A stretch of DNA of 32,886 nucleotides from Chloroflexi bacterium OLB15 (GTDB lineage Bacteria; Chloroflexota; Anaerolineae; Aggregatilineales; Phototrophicaceae): assembly GCA_001567085.1 (NCBI GenBank), contig LMZS01000085.1:1-32886 (forward strand), in the 5' to 3' direction. Position 1 is the first letter of the stretch, and the number at the start of each line of letters is the position of its first letter. Below the pieces are notes generated by a model. That model made no database searches. It was not told the origin of the DNA and saw nothing but the letters and a program-made list of their open reading frames with translations. The translations under genes and the position numbers were made by a program. Of the stretch, positions 27,177 through 32,886 are shown piece by piece.

Positions 27177-27944
27177 ATGGGCGCAGCGCTCGAAATTCGC
27201 AATCTTCACGTGAACGTTGAAGATAAACCCATTCTTCGCGGCGTGAACCTAATCGTTAGACAAGGCGAAGTTCATGCATTGATGGGGCCGAATGGCTCTG
27301 GCAAAAGCACACTTGCCAATGTTTTGATGGGTAACCCCGCATATGAAGTAACCGCCGGTCAGATTATTTTTGACGGCAAAGATTTGCTGGAGATGGAAGC
27401 AGACGAACGCAGCCGCGCCGGGCTGTTTCTGGCTTTCCAATACCCGGTTTCTATTCCCGGCGTGACGCTGGCGAATTTCTTGCGCCTGGCGATCAATGCC
27501 CGCTTGAAGGCGGCAAACCCTGAAAGCAAGGGGATTTCAGTTGGTGACTTCCGCAAGATGATGCGCGAAAAGATGGACGGCCTGCATATGGAGCACAACT
27601 TCGCTGGCCGTTACCTGAATGAAGGTTTCAGCGGCGGCGAGAAGAAGCGTGCTGAAATTCTGCAAATGGCGGTGCTGGAACCGAAGATCGCCATTCTGGA
27701 TGAGACGGATTCCGGCCTGGATATTGACGCGCTGCGTGTGGTTTCTGAGGGCGTGGTGAAACTGCGCGGCCCGAACCTTGGCGCGTTGGTGATTACCCAC
27801 TACCAGCGTATTCTGAACTATATCAAGCCGGACTTTGTGCATGTGATGTATCAAGGGCAAATTGTGGAAAATGGCGGGCCTGAACTGGCGCTGCGCCTTG
27901 AGGAAGCAGGCTACGACTGGATTCGTGAAAAGGTCGAAGGCTAA
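27177..27944 (+). CDS. sufC: Fe-S cluster assembly ATPase SufC
   Basis: The 255-residue ABC-type ATPase has Walker [10 protein letters not shown] (37-45), signature [11 protein letters not shown], and Walker [17 protein letters not shown]. The [11 protein letters not shown] form and the short length identify SufC rather than a transporter ATPase. It forms the SufBCD scaffold with the next two products and uses ATP to open the cluster-building site in the cytoplasm. The ribosome binding site AAGGAGGA is strong. sufB follows after 19 bases. Confidence 0.96.
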   Translation: MGAALEIRNLHVNVEDKPILRGVNLIVRQGEVHALMGPNGSGKSTLANVLMGNPAYEVTAGQIIFDGKDLLEMEADERSRAGLFLAFQYPVSIPGVTLANFLRLAINARLKAANPESKGISVGDFRKMMREKMDGLHMEHNFAGRYLNEGFSGGEKKRAEILQMAVLEPKIAILDETDSGLDIDALRVVSEGVVKLRGPNLGALVITHYQRILNYIKPDFVHVMYQGQIVENGGPELALRLEEAGYDWIREKVEG

Positions 27945-27963
27945 CTGGCTGGGAGGCTGATAA

Positions 27964-29412
<1,449 letters not shown>

Positions 29413-29418
29413 ATAAGC

Positions 29419-29476
29419 AGGGGTAAGGCACACTTTGCCCTACGAATTGATTTGATCAGGGGCATACAAACCCCTG
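29419..29476 (+). repeat. Two stem-loops between sufB and sufD
   Basis: The first (29419-29444) reads AGGGGTAAGGCACA then TTTGCCCTAC and is closely similar to the stem-loop at 22229-22256. The second is CAGGGG (29457-29462) and CCCCTG (29471-29476). Neither has a T-run, so they may adjust mRNA stability or be decayed copies of a dispersed element. Confidence 0.45.
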
Positions 29477-29513
29477 TTGAAACTCTGGCGAATAAACACG
29501 AAGGAGATGACCT

Positions 29514-30857
29514 GTGGTTGCAGTCAGACAGCGCCGGGCTGCTGCGCCCGAAGCGCCGCTGTATACCCGCGCCGACGTTGAAGCACTGAGCGCGGCGCAC
29601 GATGAACCGACATGGCTGCGCGAAAGCCGTTTGGCAGCCTGGGATTTATACCAACGCCTGCCGATGCCGGGGAAAAATGACGAAGCATGGCGGCGCACCG
29701 ATTACCGGCATATTCGTTGGGACGAAGCCGGACGGCAGATTGAGAATGCGAATCCGTCAATTGAGGTTGTTCCCGGCGCCTACCTTGAACCTCTGATCGG
29801 CGATCAGCAGGGCGGGGTGCTGGTGTTTGTAGATGGTAAGCTGGTGCAGTATGAAGTGCATCCCTCGCTGGCAGAGCAGGGGGTTGTATTTACTGACCTG
29901 CATACGGCAGTACGTGAACATGAAGCCCTGCTGCGCCCACGCCTGATGACCAAAGCGGTGCTGCCCGGTGAAGGCAAGTTTGCGGCGCTGCATGCCGCGC
30001 TGTGGACGCATGGCGTTTTTCTGTATGTGCCAGACAATACAGTGGTGGAACTGCCGCTGCATGTGGTGATGTATAACACTGCTCCCGGGGCAACGCTCGG
30101 ACACTCACTGGTGGCTATTGGCGATAACGCGCAGGCGACCATTCTGGTGGATTATCGTTCAGCAGAATTTGAAGATCAGTCGCTGTTTGTGGGCGCAACA
30201 GAACTGCTGGTCGGCGATGAAGGCAACTTGCGCTACGTCGGCTTGCAGGACTGGAACCGCGAAACCTATGAATTCAGTCATCAGCGCGCGCGGATTGGCC
30301 GCGATGGTAACCTGGACTGGATTTTAGGCAATATGGGCGGCGAGTTCATCAAGCAGTTCATTGAAGTGGAACTGGATGGACAGGGCGCGCATGGGCGTGT
30401 ATCCGGCATGTTTTTTGCCGATCATGAGCAGATGTTTGATCAGGATACGCAGCAGGATCATAATGCGCCGCTGACGACATCTGACCTGCTGTTCAAGGGC
30501 GCGGCGAAAGATGATGCCCGAACGGTGTGGCAGGGGATGATCAAGTCACTGCCGAAGATGCAGAAGATTGACGGCTTTCAGGCATGTCGCAATTTGGTGT
30601 TGAGCGAAGATGCGCGTATGGATGCCATTCCCGGCCTTGAAATTGAAGCCGATGATGTGCGCTGCACCCATGCCGCTACATTCGGCACGCTTGAGGAACA
30701 GCCGGTGTTTTATCTGATGAGCCGGGGCGTGCCGCGACCGGAAGCTGAACTGGCGGTGATTAACGGATTCTTTGAAGAACTGCTGGATCGTATTCCGTTT
30801 GAGCGGGTACAAGCACGGCTTCGGGAATCCCTGGAAGCGAAGATCGTCGGGCGGTAA
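29514..30857 (+). CDS. sufD: Fe-S cluster assembly protein SufD
   Basis: The 447-residue SufB paralogue starts with GTG behind AAGGAGA (29501-29507). The N-terminal helical part has WLRESRLAAWDLYQRLPMPGKNDEAWRRTDYRHI, and the middle is a beta-helix. The C-terminal family signature is ACRNLVLSEDARMDAIPGLEIEADDVRCTHAAT, where His386 corresponds to the His needed for cluster formation in SufD of E. coli. It pairs with SufB in the SufBC2D complex. After it comes a palindrome and a terminator-like hairpin before sufS. Confidence 0.95.
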   Translation: MVAVRQRRAAAPEAPLYTRADVEALSAAHDEPTWLRESRLAAWDLYQRLPMPGKNDEAWRRTDYRHIRWDEAGRQIENANPSIEVVPGAYLEPLIGDQQGGVLVFVDGKLVQYEVHPSLAEQGVVFTDLHTAVREHEALLRPRLMTKAVLPGEGKFAALHAALWTHGVFLYVPDNTVVELPLHVVMYNTAPGATLGHSLVAIGDNAQATILVDYRSAEFEDQSLFVGATELLVGDEGNLRYVGLQDWNRETYEFSHQRARIGRDGNLDWILGNMGGEFIKQFIEVELDGQGAHGRVSGMFFADHEQMFDQDTQQDHNAPLTTSDLLFKGAAKDDARTVWQGMIKSLPKMQKIDGFQACRNLVLSEDARMDAIPGLEIEADDVRCTHAATFGTLEEQPVFYLMSRGVPRPEAELAVINGFFEELLDRIPFERVQARLRESLEAKIVGR

Positions 30858-30895
30858 AAGCCCTCACTGCCTAACCCTCAGGTGATAGGGGATAA

Positions 30896-30916
30896 CCATA
30901 TACCTAAAGTATATGG
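30896..30916. promoter_or_regulatory. Perfect 21-bp inverted repeat between sufD and sufS
   Basis: CCATATAC (30896-30903) and GTATATGG (30909-30916) are separated by five bases. Size, symmetry and AT-rich arms resemble a dimeric repressor site more than a terminator. Its function is not known. Confidence 0.4.
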
Positions 30917-30936
30917 GTTCATAGGCGAAAGATTTG

Positions 30937-30973
30937 AACGGGGCTTGGCAGCAAAACGCGCAAGCCCCGTTTT
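30937..30973 (+). terminator. Terminator-like hairpin between sufD and sufS
   Basis: An 11-bp perfect stem, AACGGGGCTTG (30937-30947) and CAAGCCCCGTT (30961-30971), with a 13-base loop is followed by TT. It could reduce transcription into sufS. A TATACT at 30975-30980 follows at once but has no clear -35. Confidence 0.6.
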
Positions 30974-31040
30974 GTATACTGGATTCGGGCTACAGGTATG
31001 GTGTGCCTTGTCCCCAGAGGTAGAAAGCAGGATTTCACAG

Positions 31041-32294
31041 ATGGATTCTCAGTCCATTCAACTTCCTTATGATGTCAATGCTATTCGCGCTGATTTTCCG
31101 ATACTGGCGCAAATGCATCATGCCGGCGTGCCGCTGGTCTATCTGGATAATGGCGCAACTAGCCAGAAGCCGGTGATGGTGATCGAGGCGCTGGATCGGT
31201 ACTACCGCGAGTACAACGCCAATGTGCATCGCGGTATTCACAAGCTGAGCGAAGAAGCAAGCGAGGCATATGAAGGCGCGCGGGTGAAGCTGAAGAAATT
31301 CATCAACGCGGCCAGCAAGCGCGAGGTGATTTTTACTCGCGGCACCACCGAAGGTGTTAATCTGGTAGCGCAGACGTGGGGACGCGCTAATTTGAAACCG
31401 GGCGACGTGATTCTATCTACGCAGATGGAGCATCACGCGAATATCGTTTCATGGCAAATTGTGGCGGGGCAAACTGGCGCGTTGGTGCGTTACGTGCCGA
31501 TACTGCCAGATGGCACGCTCGATCTTGAGGTATACGCCGCGATGCTGCGCGATTTACCGGTCAAAATGGTGGCGGTCACGTATGTGTCGAACGTGTTGGG
31601 GACGGTAAACCCGATCAATGAAATGGCGCGGCTGGCGCATCAGGCTGGCGCATTGATTCTGGTGGATGCGGCACAGGCATCGCCTCATCTGGCTTTGGAT
31701 GTACAGTCATTGGATGCTGACTTTCTGGCGTTTAGCGGGCACAAGATGTGTGGGCCAACGGGAAGCGGCGTGCTTTATGGGAAACAGGCATTGCTAAATG
31801 ACATGCCTCCATGGATGGGAGGCGGCGATATGATCTCCAAAGTCACATTTGAGGGCAGCAGCTGGAATGAATTGCCGCTCAAATTTGAGGCGGGGACACC
31901 GCTGATCGCTGAACAAATCGGGCTAGGGTATGCAGTGGACTACCTGAGCGCGCTAGGTATGGATAAAGTACACGCGCACGAACAGGCGATCATCATTTAT
32001 GCGCTGGACAGGCTGGCAGAACTGCCGTTTGTTACCGTATATGGCCCAACGGCTGATAAGAAGGGCGCGGTGGCAGCTTTTAGCGTGCAGGGCGTTCATG
32101 CGCATGATGTGGCACAGGTGCTAGATAGCCAAGGGATCGCTGTGCGGGCGGGGCATCACTGCGCGCAGCCGCTGCATGGGCTGCTTGGCGTTTCGGCTAC
32201 GGCACGCGCCAGCTTCTATTTGTATAATACGCCGCAGGAAGTAGATGCGCTTATTGATGGGCTGTATGCCGTAAAGAAGACGTTTGCGGTGTAA
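31041..32294 (+). CDS. sufS: Cysteine desulfurase SufS
   Basis: The 417-residue PLP enzyme takes sulfur from L-cysteine as an enzyme persulfide. The start at 31041 gives the normal family N-terminus (VNAIRADFPIL) with AGGA upstream; an in-frame ATA/ATG extension to 30882 would run through the hairpins and is rejected. Key residues are Lys235 (FSGHKMCGPTGSGVLYG) for PLP and Cys374 (RAGHHCAQP) for sulfur. The HHANIVSW and TRGTTEGVNLVA segments mark the group II desulfurases. Sulfur is probably passed to SufU, encoded next, and then to SufB. Confidence 0.96.
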   Translation: MDSQSIQLPYDVNAIRADFPILAQMHHAGVPLVYLDNGATSQKPVMVIEALDRYYREYNANVHRGIHKLSEEASEAYEGARVKLKKFINAASKREVIFTRGTTEGVNLVAQTWGRANLKPGDVILSTQMEHHANIVSWQIVAGQTGALVRYVPILPDGTLDLEVYAAMLRDLPVKMVAVTYVSNVLGTVNPINEMARLAHQAGALILVDAAQASPHLALDVQSLDADFLAFSGHKMCGPTGSGVLYGKQALLNDMPPWMGGGDMISKVTFEGSSWNELPLKFEAGTPLIAEQIGLGYAVDYLSALGMDKVHAHEQAIIIYALDRLAELPFVTVYGPTADKKGAVAAFSVQGVHAHDVAQVLDSQGIAVRAGHHCAQPLHGLLGVSATARASFYLYNTPQEVDALIDGLYAVKKTFAV

Positions 32295-32405
32295 GGCAAG
32301 GCCGATCCTCAACTCTGCGCCCTCAGGGGGAGGGGCAAAACTCAGATCATGACGCTCGCCTAAGCGGGGAACACCCCGGGTGAGTGATTAGGTAAGGAAG
32401 CGCTC
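32295..32405 (+). other. sufS-sufU gap with small hairpins
   Basis: The 111-base gap holds CCCTC/GAGGG (32320-32334) and CGGGG-AACA-CCCCG (32365-32378), then AAGGAAG ahead of sufU. No promoter is evident. The G/C-rich CCCTCA-type sequence here and at 30859-30890 may be decayed repeat sequence. Confidence 0.3.
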
Positions 32406-32813
32406 ATGTACGATTTCTATCGCGAGAATATTCTTGATCACGGAATGAACCCGCGTAACCGAGGAATTCTTGATCCGGCGGATATGGATTATGAGGCGCA
32501 TAATCCGTTGTGTGGCGACCGGCTGCGGCTGACGCTGCGACTGGATGAAGACCGGCATATCAAAGAACTGGCGTGGGATGGCGAAGGCTGCGCGATTAGC
32601 CAAGCGTCAGCTTCGATGCTGGGCGAGATGATCATTGGCAAGAGCATGGAAGAAGTGCGGCAAATTGATAAGCAGGTGATCTTTGATCTGATCGGGATTC
32701 CTCTGTCAATGAACCGCGTGAAGTGCGCGCTGCTTTCGCTAAAAGTGCTGACTGTAGCGCTGTACGGGCTGGGTGAATGGGAAAAGCGTGAACAGGCAGA
32801 TGAAGACGCATGA
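32406..32813 (+). CDS. sufU: SufU-family sulfur transfer / scaffold protein
   Basis: The 135-residue protein carries the three Cys and Asp of the IscU/SufU fold: Cys36 and Asp38 (NPLCGD), Cys62 (GEGCAIS) and Cys107 (NRVKCALL). Lys, not His, precedes the third Cys, as in SufU. However, the gap between the second and third Cys is 45 residues, close to IscU, and lacks the ~18-residue insert seen in Bacillus SufU. In the B. subtilis model SufU accepts sulfur from SufS through a zinc site. The start has AAGGAAG upstream and the stop overlaps the next start by ATGA. Confidence 0.92.
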   Translation: MYDFYRENILDHGMNPRNRGILDPADMDYEAHNPLCGDRLRLTLRLDEDRHIKELAWDGEGCAISQASASMLGEMIIGKSMEEVRQIDKQVIFDLIGIPLSMNRVKCALLSLKVLTVALYGLGEWEKREQADEDA

Positions 32814-32886
32814 GTGATTTTGTAACGGTAGCGACTATTGATGAGATTCCGCCGGGCGAGCGGATTGTAGTGGAATTCAAGCGGGA
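32810..32886 (+). CDS. Rieske-type ferredoxin, N-terminal fragment
   Basis: Translation from the ATG overlapping the sufU stop gives MSDFVTVATIDEIPPGERIV and runs off the right edge after 25 codons. This opening (D-F-V-V-A-IDEIPPGE) is typical of small NirD-like Rieske [2Fe-2S] ferredoxins, which are often last in suf clusters of this kind. The Cys/His cluster ligands lie outside the window, so the call rests on the N-terminus and the context. Confidence 0.6.
   Translation, partial: MSDFVTVATIDEIPPGERIVVEFKR

Noticed and set aside
30882..31040. N-terminal extension of SufS
   Set aside because: The extension reads through a palindrome and a terminator-like hairpin, whereas ATG 31041 gives the normal SufS N-terminus.

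Overview
The window reads as a stretch of a Chloroflexota chromosome, probably an Anaerolineae-like lineage. This is inferred from three things: Thr/Pro/Ala-rich surface linkers, a GAF/coiled-coil sensor kinase of the 'QELRTPMTS' type, and a rhamnose island built on a fused aldolase/dehydrogenase (RhaEW) with a DeoR-family regulator. I see no transposase, integrase, phage or CRISPR sequence.

Layout. (1) 1-7360, cell envelope: the start of a leftward VanW/peptidoglycan-binding-type membrane protein. Divergent from it are a 7-TM GAF sensor kinase whose phospho-accepting His is replaced by Gln, a membrane-anchored LysM protein with a long Thr/Pro linker, and an LCP (LytR-CpsA-Psr) protein. (2) 7442-19929, L-rhamnose catabolism: an aldo-keto reductase and L-rhamnose isomerase (leftward), a DeoR-type repressor, then rhaEW, rhamnulokinase, a sugar ABC transporter (ATPase, two permeases, binding protein) and a second class II aldolase (rightward). 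(3) 20070-24035, a leftward Opp/Dpp-type binding protein and two permeases without ATPases. (4) tRNA-Pro(GGG), then an SH3b / TIM-barrel-like / golvesin-like / M23 peptidase protein with no visible signal peptide. (5) 26682-32886, Fe-S cluster assembly: a leftward SufT-like gene and a rightward sufC-sufB-sufD-sufS-sufU-Rieske cluster that runs off the right edge.

How they work together. Rhamnose is imported by the ABC system, isomerised by RhaI, phosphorylated by RhaB and cleaved by the RhaE half of RhaEW to DHAP and L-lactaldehyde. The lactaldehyde is oxidised by the RhaW half or perhaps reduced by the AKR. Facing promoters on both sides of deoR carry similar CGAAA/GAAA-rich elements just past the -10, which fit a shared operator. 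In the suf region SufS supplies sulfur through SufU or directly to the SufBCD scaffold, and the divergent sufT/sufC region holds two well-spaced promoters and an IscR-like palindrome.

Sequence quality matters here. Four genes (sensor kinase, one rhamnose permease, the Opp-type binding protein, the M23 protein) are broken by five single-base deletions, each repairable by adding one G or C to a short G/C run. This looks like consensus error rather than gene decay, so those genes are described as whole genes. No clearly undescribed multi-gene system is evident; the most novel-looking points are regulatory sites and protein-architecture oddities.
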